The notes: a model not told the origin generated them from the sequence alone. Shown: positions 53,501-62,179, counted from the first letter of the stretch. The stretch is DNA of 64,000 bases from Natronorubrum texcoconense (GCF_900100335.1 NZ_FNFE01000002.1:620001-684000); one strand, 5' to 3'. Program-made: numbers and translations.

Positions 53501-53818
53501 ATCGACTCCCTCAGATTGCGGGACGTAGCCGTCCGCACCGGCGGCGATCAGTTCGCCGGCGAGCGCTTCGCTCCCGTCGGTGGGAAAGACCACGATAGGG
53601 ACGTCGGGGCTACGCTCTCTGAGTTGCAGACAGCCGTCGACGAGGTCGGTATCGGGCACGTCCGACGTCAGAACGACGCAGTCGGCACTCGAGAGCTGTG
53701 CAAAACAGCCTGCCACAGTTCCGACGACGGTGACGCTCTTCGAGACGTTGCGGAGCCCCTGAACGACCTCGTCGCTCGCGTCGGGGTCGGCGTACACGAG
53801 ACGCGTATCTGATTCCAT
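50564..53818 (-). CDS. Large pseudo-receiver/PAS/GAF sensor histidine kinase
   Basis: A 1084-residue soluble kinase. The N-terminal 110 residues have a receiver fold in which the phospho-acceptor strand reads CVVLTSDVP, so it is probably a pseudo-receiver. Then follow PAS (about 170-290), GAF (300-440), PAS (445-570), GAF (580-730) and PAS (745-870) domains, a HisKA-type domain with NRVLRHDMRNGMNIIDG (the conserved His) and a HATPase_c (ENAVEHND, DDGPGMPDEE, SGLGLWLVSL). The RHDxRN motif is the common haloarchaeal type. No membrane segment is present. A partner receiver is not adjacent. Confidence 0.9.
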   Translation of the reverse strand: MESDTRLVYADPDASDEVVQGLRNVSKSVTVVGTVAGCFAQLSSADCVVLTSDVPDTDLVDGCLQLRERSPDVPIVVFPTDGSEALAGELIAAGADGYVPQSEGVDLLAARVDDLLERSNATTDADAASSTRPDADGHARSDGCATLETDGDPGTPAIAPEDGPEIDSVDRLATLVDRSPFAIIEWTPEFEVASWNPAATELFGYTATDAHGEHGIELLVPESERESVIDHWNQLLVGDGPANAGWQTSQNVSRDGSVLSCEWYNTPIFDDGDVVGVRSFVQDVTAERKRANALEALQETTHELMRAESVDEIASIVVDATEHILDRSLAALRFYDDETETLELVAGTSALEANTGDINRIGPGNDILWQTYSDGDPVILDDASREMVPYDIDIEFGTAVVHPLGEHGLLSVAASGDDELELAEIHLVHVLAATAEAALDRAARDRELEQTKTIVETIGDSVYALDRDGVFITVNDRLTEATGYDRDELVGEHASTVLTDESVERGRKRVRALVSADEDRLATYEITLVTRDGDRVPCEVNTTLLRSDGALEGSAGVVRDVSDRKRMERELVDHKAKIERLHEVASQLDDCESTVEIAELTVEAAADVLEFDVCVVDRAEGDYLVKEAVTSSLDGDFHQRIGVDEGIAGMTYRTRETYRFDDIQSVPAAEPGSEEFRSVLSVPINGWGVFQTVSTEVGAFTQEDEDLAELLLSHVTDALERLTFEEQLRTERDRFAALFENVPDAVVSARQSGGDTITESVNPAFEHLFGYEESSLVDEPLHQFIVPADEESEAEAITQRSSRGEIVEAEVKRRTADGLRDFMLRAVPVEMNESSSGTFGVYTDITDRKQRQKRVEILNRVLRHDMRNGMNIIDGCAEMLAEAVDDDDVEYATTIQERAGELIGLAEQTRAVERVLERESTTAGPIEVADAIAEATARLESSYPDVELTSSIPERTFARTNESLQTALFQILENAVEHNDSSSPTIDISVCGRTDNGMLAISVADDGPGMPDEERELLQGDREITQLRHTSGLGLWLVSLVVTQSGGQLTFESNEPRGTVVTIEIPQADAELVQSTGDSAATGD

Positions 53819-53958
53819 ACACCCATCCCCCTCCAGCAGGGTTCGTGCTCGTCAAGGAACCGCCACGTAATTACTCTTCGACTCGACTCAGAAACTGAGT
53901 CGTCGGACAGCCCGTCCGAATCGTCTCGAGAGTTCGCAAGAGAGAACGCCTCAGTCGG

Positions 53959-54654
53959 CTATTCGGCGCCGGTCGCGGCCGTTTCGAAGCCGCGGAGGAT
54001 CCCTTGTCCGTCGGTCCCGCCGACGTCGGGCAGCGTCGCCCGTTCGGGGTGTGGCATCAAGACGGCGACGTGCTCGCGTTCGCCGAGGACGCCCGCGACG
54101 TTGTGTTTCGAGCCGTTCGGATTCGCGTCCGGCCCGGTCTCGCCGTCCTCGTCGCAGTAGCGAAAGAGGACCCGCCCCTCGTCCTCGAGTTCGGCCAGTC
54201 GATCGTCGTCGACCTCGTAGCGACCCTCGCCGTGGGCGATGGGAACTTCGATAACGTCGCCCTCCTCGTACGCCGCCGTCCAGGGCGTATCGTCGCGCTC
54301 GATGCGGAGGTAGACGTGCTCGCACTGGAAGCGGGCGCTCTCGTTCGTCGTGAACGCCCCCTCGGTGAGCCCCGACTCGCAGCCGACCTGCGCGCCGTTA
54401 CAGACGCCGAGAACTGGCGTGCCGTCGGCCGCCGCCTCGCGGACTTCGTTCATGATCGGCGACCGCGCCGCCATCGCGCCGGCGCGCAGGTAGTCGCCGT
54501 AGGAGAACCCGCCCGGCAGGACGATTCCGGACGTCTCCGCCGGCAGGCCGTCCTCGTGCCAGACGATTTCGGCGTCGATTCCGAGGTGCGCGAGGGCGCG
54601 CTCGGCGTCCCGGTCGCAGTTCGAGCCGCCGAATCGAATGATGGAAACGGTCAT
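53959..54654 (-). CDS. purQ: Phosphoribosylformylglycinamidine synthase, glutaminase subunit
   Basis: A 231-residue class-I glutamine amidotransferase. The nucleophile Cys is in PVLGVCNGAQVGCESGLTEG and the His-x-Glu pair in LMPHPERATLPDVG. It starts VSIIRFGGSNCDRDAERALA, as PurQ does. It supplies ammonia to PurL in the fourth step of purine synthesis. It begins directly after the purS stop codon. purL is not in the window, which is usual for archaea. Confidence 0.95.
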   Translation of the reverse strand: MTVSIIRFGGSNCDRDAERALAHLGIDAEIVWHEDGLPAETSGIVLPGGFSYGDYLRAGAMAARSPIMNEVREAAADGTPVLGVCNGAQVGCESGLTEGAFTTNESARFQCEHVYLRIERDDTPWTAAYEEGDVIEVPIAHGEGRYEVDDDRLAELEDEGRVLFRYCDEDGETGPDANPNGSKHNVAGVLGEREHVAVLMPHPERATLPDVGGTDGQGILRGFETAATGAE

Positions 54655-54906
54655 CTACCGCTCGTCGACCTCCACGTCGTAGTCGTGGATGGTCGGGTTC
54701 GCCAGCAGGCGTTCGGCCATCTCGCTCGCGCGCTCGCTCGCGGCGTCGGCCGACTCGGCCTCGAGGTCGACCTCGAACCGGTCCGCCGAGCGCAGCCCCT
54801 CGAGATCGAAGCCCAGACGCTCGAGGGCCTGTTTCGTGGTTTCGGCCTCGGGGTCGAGCACGCCGTGTTTGAGTCGAACGGTCACCGTCGCGGTGTAGGC
54901 GGTCAT
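54655..54906 (-). CDS. purS: Phosphoribosylformylglycinamidine synthase, PurS subunit
   Basis: An 83-residue PurS: MTAYTATVTVRLKHGVLDPE at the start, KQALERLGFDLEGLRSADRF in the middle, and a C-terminal strand ending DYDVEVDER. PurS bridges PurQ and PurL in the complex. I chose the ATG at 54906; the longer frame to 54963 adds residues not found in the family. The TAG stop touches the purQ ATG, so the two are one operon. Confidence 0.95.
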   Translation of the reverse strand: MTAYTATVTVRLKHGVLDPEAETTKQALERLGFDLEGLRSADRFEVDLEAESADAASERASEMAERLLANPTIHDYDVEVDER

Positions 54907-55023
54907 CACCTGAAACCCCGTAACCGTGCTCAAAAACGCTTTCGGGTTTGCGCTGTGATACACGTTCGTGAATATCTCGACGGAACGGGCCGACGGCGGC
55001 GCGGTTCGACGACCGAGGGATCG

Positions 55024-56289
55024 TCAGACGTCCGTTCGAGCGACTCTGACCGCGAGAAAGAGCGCGGCGGAGACCAATCCGATGACGGCGGCGCCGACGA
55101 ACGGTACCGCGTAGCCACCGAACTGGTCGATACCCATACCGACGCCGTACGGCACGAGGGTTCCGGCGATGGCGAACCCGATAGCCGTCACGCCGAACAG
55201 CGTGCTGAGGTTCCCCGTCCCGAAGAGGTTCGCGAGCAGCGGCGACATGAGCGTGGCGGTCCCGCCGTAGCCGAAGCCGAAGACCCCGGAGAGCACGAGC
55301 ACGGACGTCGACGTTGGAACGACGACGAGCAATAGTATCGGCACGCACATCAGGACGACGCAGACGGCCATCATTCGATCCGTTCCGATCACGTCGGCGG
55401 CCCAGCCGGCGGTAAACTTGGCGACGACGTTCATCCCGCCGATGATGCTGAGCGCGAGGACGCCGATTCGGCGGGTCACGCCGACGGCGTCGGCGAAGTC
55501 GACGAGGTAGACCAGGATGGCGTTCGCCGGAACGAACATCAACAGCATGGCGGCGAACACGACGGCGAACAGCGGCGTCTTCACCGTCGACAGCGCCGTA
55601 TCGATCTGTGCACGCATCGAGCGCAGTTCGCCGCCGTCGGCCGTCGGGGGCACCTCGAACTCGCCGGTCGTATCGGCGCCGACCGCGGACGGTCGGTCCG
55701 CGAGCAGGACGATGGCGACGACGAGCGCGACGAAAAACATGGCCGCGAGGGCGAGGTAGGTTCCCTGCCAGCCGAGCGAGCCGATGAGCACCTCTACGAA
55801 CGGCGGCATCGCGAGGATGCCGACGCCCCATCCCGACACGGCGACGCCGGTCGCCAGGCTTCGACGCCGCTCGAACCACCGCGGCGGCGTCGTGTACGCG
55901 ACGACGAACGTGATCCCCATCCCCGCCGCGGCGACAACGCTGTAGGAGGCGAGCACCCAGTAGAACGACGGCGACTGACTCGCGCCGAGCAGCCCGGCAC
56001 AGATCAACGCCGCGGCGAGAACCAGCAACCGCTGCAGCCCGTACCGATCGATCGCGAACCCGAGTACGGCGGCGCCGCTGAACGTGACGAGCGATTGGAT
56101 GCTGAACACCAGCGAGGTGTTCGCGTAGCTCTGGTCGAACTCCTCGAGAACCGGGCCGAGAAAGACGCTGAAAGAGAACATCGTCCCGGCCGTCATCAGC
56201 GACAGGGCGAAACAGCCGACGGCGACGAACCACCCGTAGTAGACGCCGGACTCGAGGAGTCGAGCCTGTAGTGGGTTGGCATCCGACAT
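55024..56289 (-). CDS. MFS transporter, OFA/monocarboxylate-like
   Basis: A 421-residue protein with 12 helices. GVYYGWFVAVGCFALSLMTA at the front, FSFSVFLGPVLEEF, GFAIDRYGLQRLLVLAA (motif A) and AYTTPPRWFERRRSLATGVA, a W-F signature between helices 4 and 5, are typical of the oxalate:formate antiporter (OFA) and monocarboxylate-like branch. The substrate is probably a small organic acid, but this is not certain. It is divergent from no gene; a T-rich tract lies just upstream. Confidence 0.87.
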   Translation of the reverse strand: MSDANPLQARLLESGVYYGWFVAVGCFALSLMTAGTMFSFSVFLGPVLEEFDQSYANTSLVFSIQSLVTFSGAAVLGFAIDRYGLQRLLVLAAALICAGLLGASQSPSFYWVLASYSVVAAAGMGITFVVAYTTPPRWFERRRSLATGVAVSGWGVGILAMPPFVEVLIGSLGWQGTYLALAAMFFVALVVAIVLLADRPSAVGADTTGEFEVPPTADGGELRSMRAQIDTALSTVKTPLFAVVFAAMLLMFVPANAILVYLVDFADAVGVTRRIGVLALSIIGGMNVVAKFTAGWAADVIGTDRMMAVCVVLMCVPILLLVVVPTSTSVLVLSGVFGFGYGGTATLMSPLLANLFGTGNLSTLFGVTAIGFAIAGTLVPYGVGMGIDQFGGYAVPFVGAAVIGLVSAALFLAVRVARTDV

Positions 56290-56437
56290 ACGCTACGGTA
56301 CCGGGTTCGGACAATAGTCGTCCACGAACCGTACGTTTTTGCCGCTTTTTCGATACGGGACCGTTCAGACGACGCTCGACAGTAAACGGACGGGCCGCTA
56401 ACAACAGTACTCGAACGAGCAGCGGTCGCCCGAACAC

Positions 56438-56809
56438 TCACCGGAGCAGTCGAGCGAGTGTCGACGACAGGCGGTAGCCGATCGAACCGTTTCGGTAGCC
56501 GTTCCAGCCTCGTATGCCGCCGGCGAGGGTGACGGCGTCGTAGCCTTCCTCCTCGAGGACCGCAGTCGCTTTTTTCGCGACGATTCCCGCTTTACAGACC
56601 GTGACCACCGTCTTTCCATCGGGAATAGCAGCGAGCGACTGCCGGAGTACGGTGTCGTCGCCGCGTCGAAGATCGTCGTAGACCGGGACGTTCTGACTGC
56701 CGTCGATGTTGCCGCGCTGGTAGCTCTCACGCGGACGGATATCGAGGACGTACGGTTCCACCCCGTTCGACAGTCTATCGTCCAGCTCCGGCGGCCTTAT
56801 CTTGTCCAT
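56438..56809 (-). CDS. Single-domain rhodanese-like protein
   Basis: A 123-residue rhodanese domain. The active-site Cys is C72 in TVVTVCKAGIVAKKATAVLE; CH2A and CH2B parts read EPYVLDIRPRESYQRGNIDG and LAGGIRGWNGYRNGSIGYRL. It should carry persulfide sulfur from thiosulfate or another donor. I chose the ATG at 56809 (MDKIRPPELDD). Just after its stop, a shifted frame continues with a Cys-rich tail (to 56398), discussed in the findings. Confidence 0.88.
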   Translation of the reverse strand: MDKIRPPELDDRLSNGVEPYVLDIRPRESYQRGNIDGSQNVPVYDDLRRGDDTVLRQSLAAIPDGKTVVTVCKAGIVAKKATAVLEEEGYDAVTLAGGIRGWNGYRNGSIGYRLSSTLARLLR

Positions 56810-56936
56810 GAGCCCCAATATTCTGCAGCCATACAAAACGATACGGATGCCGTCTTCGGTTGAGGGGGTGGTCTCGAATTCGGACTCGAGTCACCAGAGA
56901 CAGCTTAAGAGCGTCCCAATCGAACGGGTCGGAGAC

Positions 56937-58154
56937 TCAATCCGCCGAAAGCGGCGGACGCTCACGCTTTGCGATCGCCGTCGTCAGACGATCCGCCCCT
57001 CGCCGCGCTCCGGCGATATTCCCCGCGAGGGGACCGACAGAACCGGCCGCTAATGCGCCAGTGACGTACACCGACGATCCGCTTCCGTCCGTCCTGGACC
57101 ACGCCAGCGTCTCGTCGTCGAGGACCGGCATTCCCCGATGGCCGCGCTCGAGGTCGAGTGCCCCGGCGACGCGGTCGACGAACGGGTGCTCGAAGACGGG
57201 GGCGAAGCCCGTCGCCAACACGCCGCGCTCCGCCGAGAGACAGCCGCCGTCCTCGAGCAGGAGTCGAACCCGGCCGTCGACCTCGCGAGCGGAGCGGACG
57301 TCGCCGTAGCGGATCGATAGCGAGCCGTCGTCGACCGCCGTCTCGAGGCGCTCGAGCAGCATCGATGGGACCGTCGCGTCGTTGCGCGCCTCGCGGACGG
57401 TTTCGTACCGCTCGCGCGAGCCGGGCGGGTGTCGATGGAGGTGGCGACTGATGTGGTTCCAGTTGATCCAGCGCGGATCGGCCTCGGTGGTCGCCGTCTC
57501 GAGGTCGCGTCTCGCACAGAGCGTGACCGGTTCGCGGTCCCGTTCGGCGAGACAGGTCGCGAGTTGGGCGGCCGTGATCCCGCCGCCGACGACGACGGTC
57601 TCGTCGGCGGGCGTCTCGGGATCGAAGCCGTCCCAAACGTGGGTGATCGAGTCGATGCCGGCGGCCCACGGCGGCGTCCGGTACCGGCCACCGTGACCGA
57701 TCGCCAGCACGCAGGTTCGGGCCCGAATGCGAGAATCGGACGTCTCGAGGGCGAGCGAGTCCGACCCGTCCGTCGACCGTCGGATCGATTCCACGGCCGC
57801 CCGTCGGTGAAGTGCCTCGAGGTCGGCTCGGTCGATCACGTACTCCGCGTAGTCGAGAAACAGCGACAGCGTCGGCCGGCGCGGATAGCCGGGCGTCGGT
57901 CGGAGTTCGTCCGTCCGGTCGCGTCCCTCGGCGAAGCTCTCGAGACCGAACGGCTCGGTGCCGACGTGGTGGACGAACGTCGACCGCAGTTCGTCCATCT
58001 CGCACGCGCGGGCCTTCTGTCGGAACGAATCGAGCAGTCGGTCGTGTGGATCGACGATCAGGAGGTCGCCGCGCTCGAGGTCGGTCTCCTCGAGCAGTCG
58101 CTGACAGCAGTACGTGCCGTGGATTCCGCCGCCGACGATGACGCACTCGAGCAT
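56937..58154 (-). CDS. FAD/NAD(P)-binding oxidoreductase
   Basis: A 405-residue flavoprotein. The N-terminal dinucleotide fold begins LECVIVGGGIHGTYCCQRLL (G-x-G-x2-G variant), a second one lies at ETVVVGGGITAAQLATCLAE, and the flavin-domain ATG motif is GVLATGFAPVFEHP. This resembles the YpdA/CzcO and lysine N-hydroxylase-like monooxygenase branch. The substrate is unknown. A related flavoprotein lies at the end of the window (62951). Confidence 0.82.
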   Translation of the reverse strand: MLECVIVGGGIHGTYCCQRLLEETDLERGDLLIVDPHDRLLDSFRQKARACEMDELRSTFVHHVGTEPFGLESFAEGRDRTDELRPTPGYPRRPTLSLFLDYAEYVIDRADLEALHRRAAVESIRRSTDGSDSLALETSDSRIRARTCVLAIGHGGRYRTPPWAAGIDSITHVWDGFDPETPADETVVVGGGITAAQLATCLAERDREPVTLCARRDLETATTEADPRWINWNHISRHLHRHPPGSRERYETVREARNDATVPSMLLERLETAVDDGSLSIRYGDVRSAREVDGRVRLLLEDGGCLSAERGVLATGFAPVFEHPFVDRVAGALDLERGHRGMPVLDDETLAWSRTDGSGSSVYVTGALAAGSVGPLAGNIAGARRGADRLTTAIAKRERPPLSAD

Positions 58155-58297
58155 CGAGACACGGTATGCAGAGTTATTACTTTACTCCTTCGGATTATTA
58201 ATAGCTGTTATCGGTAGTTTGGATATTGCTACTCACGACAGGACTGCGACGATCGGTTCCGAGGGTTGGATTCGGCAGCTCGTCCCCGGAGGGGGAC

Positions 58298-58305
58298 TTT
58301 TTATG
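58298..58305 (+). promoter_or_regulatory. TATA box of the SHOCT gene
   Basis: TTTTTATG centred about 26 bases before the ATG at 58327, which rules out the longer frame from 58114. Confidence 0.5.
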
Positions 58306-58326
58306 TTTCCTCACGAACACGAGGGT

Positions 58327-58761
58327 ATGAGTGAAAACCGGCCACTCGTTCGGGGAGTGACGCCGTCGGTAGCCGTCGTCATCGTCGCCGTACTGGCGAC
58401 GTTCGTCGCGCTCACGGTGATCAACTCCTCGGTCGCGATCATTCTGGCCATCTTCGGCCTGCTGTTCGGCGGCGACCTGCTCAGGGAACTCGCCGAGGCG
58501 CTCGACGGCGAAACCGACCCAGCGGCCGACGACGAACCGACGACCGATCGCGACGCCGAAGACGCCCTCGAGCGGTTGCGCGTTCGCTACGCCGACGGCG
58601 AGCTATCCGACGCGGAGTTCGAGCGTCGGCTCGCCGTGCTCCTCGAGACGGAGACCGTCGCGGACGTCGAACGCTACCTCGAGGAAGGCGTCGCGACGCC
58701 ATCCGCGCAGGGAGCCGAGACCGAGGTCGACCGCGAGTTCGAGCGGTCGTCGGGGTCGTAA
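58327..58761 (+). CDS. SHOCT-domain membrane protein
   Basis: A 144-residue protein with two membrane helices (VAVVIVAVLATFVALTVI, VAIILAIFGLLFGGDLL), an acidic linker and a C-terminal SHOCT motif (ALERLRVRYADGELSDAEFE, then RRLAVLLETE). SHOCT motifs often end small membrane proteins and may mediate oligomerisation. The start is set by the TATA box. It is convergent with the FeoB-like gene. Confidence 0.85.
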   Translation: MSENRPLVRGVTPSVAVVIVAVLATFVALTVINSSVAIILAIFGLLFGGDLLRELAEALDGETDPAADDEPTTDRDAEDALERLRVRYADGELSDAEFERRLAVLLETETVADVERYLEEGVATPSAQGAETEVDREFERSSGS

Positions 58762-58767
58762 TCGAGA

Positions 58768-60489
58768 TCAGAACAGCAGCCGCCCGCCCCAGGCGATGAC
58801 GAGTGCGAATCCGATCGCCGCGACGGCCTGTCGAGCGAGCATCGTCGCGACGAACCGGGTCGAGACCTCCCGTGCGACCGTAATCGCGGTGACGAGACAG
58901 GGCAGAAGGACGCCCGCGAGGTAGACGGCGACCAGCACGTCGACGGGCGAGAGCGCGGCGACGCCGGCCGATTCCGACGTGAGGAGCGCGATACCGTCCT
59001 TTCGAATCGCGGCGAAGACGACCGGCAGGGCCGTTTCCGCGGGAAGGGCGAAGAGGGCCATCGCCGGCTCGAGAACGACGCCGAGTCGCTCGAGCGCCCC
59101 GAGATACTCGAGCAGTGCGGCGGCGACGCAGATCACGGCGAAGACGGGAAGCGCCGTCGTGACGAACCCCTCGAGCGACCGACGGGCCTCCCGCCAGATC
59201 GCGCGGGGACGGGGCCACTCGAGGAAGGTTCGGCGGTCGACCGCGAGAGCGGTGGTGCGGGCCTCGAGCGGGGCGATCAATCGGACGTAGAGCAACGTCG
59301 TCGCGACGAGCACGAAGAGGTAGGGGCCGACGAGCCACGGCATCCCCACGGCGGCGAAGACGGCGAGCGTGGCGGGGAACTGGTAGGAACACGCCGAACC
59401 GAACGAGATCGCGGAGATAGTCGTACAGCGGGTGCAGTCCGAACAGCCCCGGGTACTCGTGACCGCGGGGACGTTACAGCCGAATCCCATGACGACGCGG
59501 ACGAGATCCCGGCCGGTGAGGCCGACCCGTCGCATGACCGGGTGGAGCGCGGTCGTCACCCGCATCGTGAGCCCGCTGGCCGAGTACGCCCCCATAAAGA
59601 GCGCGAAGATGAGCATCGTCGGCAGCGCCCAGACGAACAGAAACGGTCCCATCGAGAGCAGACCGTAACTCCCGCCCAGCGCGGCCGCGAGCGGACCAGG
59701 AAGCGTTTCCGTCCAGGCGATCGCGGGCTCGAGTGCGGCCCCCACGAGCGGATCGAGTTCGCCCGCGACAGTGTTAGCGAACCAGACGGCGACGGCGGCG
59801 GGAGCCAGGAGCACGAGCGCGCTCACGACCGGGCCGAGAATCGATCGCTCGAAGATCCGTGCAGGTGGCTCGAGCTGCCAGCCCGTCCGAACGCCGGTTT
59901 CGCCGGGTAGTTCGCTGCCAGCAGACGGAGCAGACGGGCCACTCGTGTGTCGAATCGCGGCCAGCACGTCGCGGCCGTCGGCCGCCAGCGCCGAGTAGTC
60001 GATCCCCCTGCCGTCGGTCTCCGTTCGGATCCCGCCGTCCGCAGCGACGCGATCGAGGGCTCGCGCGTCGACGGGCATCACGGGGACGGCGAGGTCGGAC
60101 TCGAGGTCCGCGATCACCCCCCGGGCCTCGTCGACCGCCTCGATTCGATCCCAGTGCGTGACGACCACCGCACCCACTCGTCCCTCCACGAGCGGCAGGA
60201 GATCGTCGAGGTCCCGATCGAGATCGGTCGCCGGGACGACGAGCACGACCGTTTCGGCCCGCTCGAGGCTGTCCAGGGCCTCCCGCGTCGTCTCGGTATC
60301 CGCCTCGAGCGTGATCCCGGGGGTGTCGACGATCTCGAGGTCGTCGGTTCGGTAGACCTCGCTCGAGACCGTCGAGCCGCCGACGTTCTCGTCGGCCGGG
60401 GCTGCGCCCGTAAGGCCCGCCGCGAGCGCCGATTTCCCGACGCTCTCCTTGCCGATCAGCACGACCCGTTCGCGGTCCGTGTCAGTCAT
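58768..60489 (-). CDS. FeoB-like G-protein-coupled metal transporter, divergent
   Basis: A 573-residue protein with an N-terminal G domain (G1 GKESVGKS at 13-20, G3 DTPG at 55-58) and a membrane part with two Gate/nucleoside-recognition blocks. The FeoB core GFGCNVPAVTSTR (335-347) is present. Two oddities stand out: the G4 motif NKxD is replaced by THWD (111-114), and the loop after the core has GCSDCTRC (C349, C352, C355), not usual in FeoB. The canonical cargo is Fe(II), but the adjacent, divergently transcribed zinc-type chaperone gene makes other metals possible. Confidence 0.82.
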   Translation of the reverse strand: MTDTDRERVVLIGKESVGKSALAAGLTGAAPADENVGGSTVSSEVYRTDDLEIVDTPGITLEADTETTREALDSLERAETVVLVVPATDLDRDLDDLLPLVEGRVGAVVVTHWDRIEAVDEARGVIADLESDLAVPVMPVDARALDRVAADGGIRTETDGRGIDYSALAADGRDVLAAIRHTSGPSAPSAGSELPGETGVRTGWQLEPPARIFERSILGPVVSALVLLAPAAVAVWFANTVAGELDPLVGAALEPAIAWTETLPGPLAAALGGSYGLLSMGPFLFVWALPTMLIFALFMGAYSASGLTMRVTTALHPVMRRVGLTGRDLVRVVMGFGCNVPAVTSTRGCSDCTRCTTISAISFGSACSYQFPATLAVFAAVGMPWLVGPYLFVLVATTLLYVRLIAPLEARTTALAVDRRTFLEWPRPRAIWREARRSLEGFVTTALPVFAVICVAAALLEYLGALERLGVVLEPAMALFALPAETALPVVFAAIRKDGIALLTSESAGVAALSPVDVLVAVYLAGVLLPCLVTAITVAREVSTRFVATMLARQAVAAIGFALVIAWGGRLLF

Positions 60490-60559
60490 TCAGCGCTGTT
60501 CCTCGTTTCCGACGGCAGCAGCACGTGGTTCTCGATACATTCTCGACCGGGTATCGCCG

Positions 60560-60608
60560 CGTCGGTTTAATAATTCTATCGAATAAGATAATAACTACTA
60601 TTAGATTG
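60560..60608. promoter_or_regulatory. AT-rich divergent promoter region
   Basis: An AT-rich tract in GC-rich DNA separates the FeoB-like gene from the COG0523 gene. CTATTAGA (60597-60604) is about 28 bases before the ATG at 60629 and suits a leaderless transcript. Joint control of both metal genes is plausible, but no clear operator palindrome was identified. Confidence 0.4.
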
Positions 60609-60628
60609 GAGTTCGTCTTGTTAACTGA

Positions 60629-61930
60629 ATGCCCGACAACTCGATTCCCGTTACGGTACTGTCCGGGATCCTCGGCGCCGGCAAGACGACCGTCCTGAAC
60701 CACGTGCTCCGCGAGAGCGGCGATCGAGAGCTCGCCGTCCTCGTCAACGATATGGGCGAGGTGAACGTGGACGCCGAACTCGTCGCCGAGTCATCGGACA
60801 TCGCCGACGAAGACGAGGAGCTGATCGAACTCTCGAACGGCTGTATCTGCTGTGAACTGCGCGGGGATCTGCTCGACGCCATCGGCGAACTCTCCCGCGA
60901 GCGCGAGTTCGACGGTATCATCGTCGAGTCGACCGGCGTTGCCGAACCGCTGCCCGTCGCGCAAACGCTGACACTGGGCTTCGATCAGGCCGATCTCGAC
61001 CCGACCGAGTTCTACGAGGAGACCGGTATCGAACCGCTCGAGGGCTGTCACCTCGATACGACGGTCACGGTCGTCGACGCCCACCAGTTTCAGGCGGCGA
61101 TGCAGTCCGACGAACTGCTCGACGACGACGGCACCGAAAAACACCTCGGGGATCTCGTCGTCGAACAGGTGGAGTTCTGCGACGTCCTCCTGTTGAACAA
61201 GTGCGATCTCGTCGACGACGAGACGCTCGAGGAGATCGAAGCGACGCTCGAGGTGCTCCAGCCCCGCGCCGAAATCGTGCGCACCGAACACGGTCGAATC
61301 GATCCCGAGCGGATCGTCGACACCGACCGGTTCGACTTCGAAGCGGCCAGTCAGTCCGCCGGCTGGATCCGAGAGCTCGAGCAGCCCCACGCGTCGGCCG
61401 AGGAGGAACACGGCGTCACCTCGTTCGTCTTCGAGGCCCGACGGCCGTTCCACCCGGAGCGATTCGCCGACCTGCTCGACGAGTTCCCCGACGCGGTCGT
61501 GCGCGCGAAGGGGCACTTCTGGATCGCCAGCCGCGGGGACGACGCGTTCACGCTCAACGTCGCCGGCCAGTCGATTCGCGTCGGTCCCGGCGGGCAGTGG
61601 ATCGACTCCCTCCCGGCCGAGGAGCGCCGCGAGCAGCTCGAGGACAGTCCCGAACTCGAGGAGATCTGGCACGAGGAGTGGGGCGACCGCAGTATCAGAC
61701 TCGTCGTAATCGGCACCGAGATGGACCACGAGTCGCTGCAAAGCGACCTGGTCGATTGCCTGGTCACCGAGGCAGAACTCGACGCCGATCCGTCGACGTT
61801 CGAGGACCGATTCCCGACGTTCGAACCGCCGGAGGAAGCGGCGGCGGACGACGCAGTGGAGGGGGCAGAAGCGGACGGTGAGCACGACCACGACCACGAC
61901 GCGACGGAGGAACTGGGAATTGCAGACTGA
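60629..61930 (+). CDS. COG0523 GTP-dependent metallochaperone
   Basis: A 433-residue CobW/COG0523 G3E GTPase. Walker A is GILGAGKT (13-20); the metal site is GCICCELRGD (C72, C74, C75); NKCDLVDDE gives the base-specificity motif; the CobW_C domain begins near TSFVFEARRPFHPERFADLL. A His-Asp tail (GEHDHDHDATEE) closes the protein. Members of this group insert or supply zinc, cobalt or iron to target proteins under metal limitation. The CxCC motif and His tail make zinc the first guess. Three small genes follow in the same direction. Confidence 0.9.
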   Translation: MPDNSIPVTVLSGILGAGKTTVLNHVLRESGDRELAVLVNDMGEVNVDAELVAESSDIADEDEELIELSNGCICCELRGDLLDAIGELSREREFDGIIVESTGVAEPLPVAQTLTLGFDQADLDPTEFYEETGIEPLEGCHLDTTVTVVDAHQFQAAMQSDELLDDDGTEKHLGDLVVEQVEFCDVLLLNKCDLVDDETLEEIEATLEVLQPRAEIVRTEHGRIDPERIVDTDRFDFEAASQSAGWIRELEQPHASAEEEHGVTSFVFEARRPFHPERFADLLDEFPDAVVRAKGHFWIASRGDDAFTLNVAGQSIRVGPGGQWIDSLPAEERREQLEDSPELEEIWHEEWGDRSIRLVVIGTEMDHESLQSDLVDCLVTEAELDADPSTFEDRFPTFEPPEEAAADDAVEGAEADGEHDHDHDATEELGIAD

Positions 61931-61942
61931 GACGACCCCATC

Positions 61943-62179
61943 ATGAGCGACGGGAACACGGACTCGGACACCGACTCGAGTGCAGATACCGGCACGACGC
62001 CGCTCGGTCCGCAGTCGGACGACGGCGACGTTTCGCCGTGCTACCGGGCCTACATCGAACGCAACGACCACCGACCGGACGTCTGTACAATCTACTCGGC
62101 GGTAACGGCCGGTTCGATCGAGGAGACGTGGATCAGGGCGAACGGCTCGGCGTTCGTCTCTCGAGACGACGTCCGGTAA
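61943..62179 (+). CDS. Small acidic haloarchaeal protein
   Basis: A 78-residue protein with a disordered Ser/Asp/Thr N-terminus of about 30 residues and a short folded part (VSPCYRAYIERNDHRPDVCT, IEETWIRANGSAFVSRDDVR). Two Cys and one His could bind metal. It starts 12 bases after the COG0523 gene and is probably co-transcribed. The family is not recognised with certainty. Confidence 0.65.
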   Translation: MSDGNTDSDTDSSADTGTTPLGPQSDDGDVSPCYRAYIERNDHRPDVCTIYSAVTAGSIEETWIRANGSAFVSRDDVR

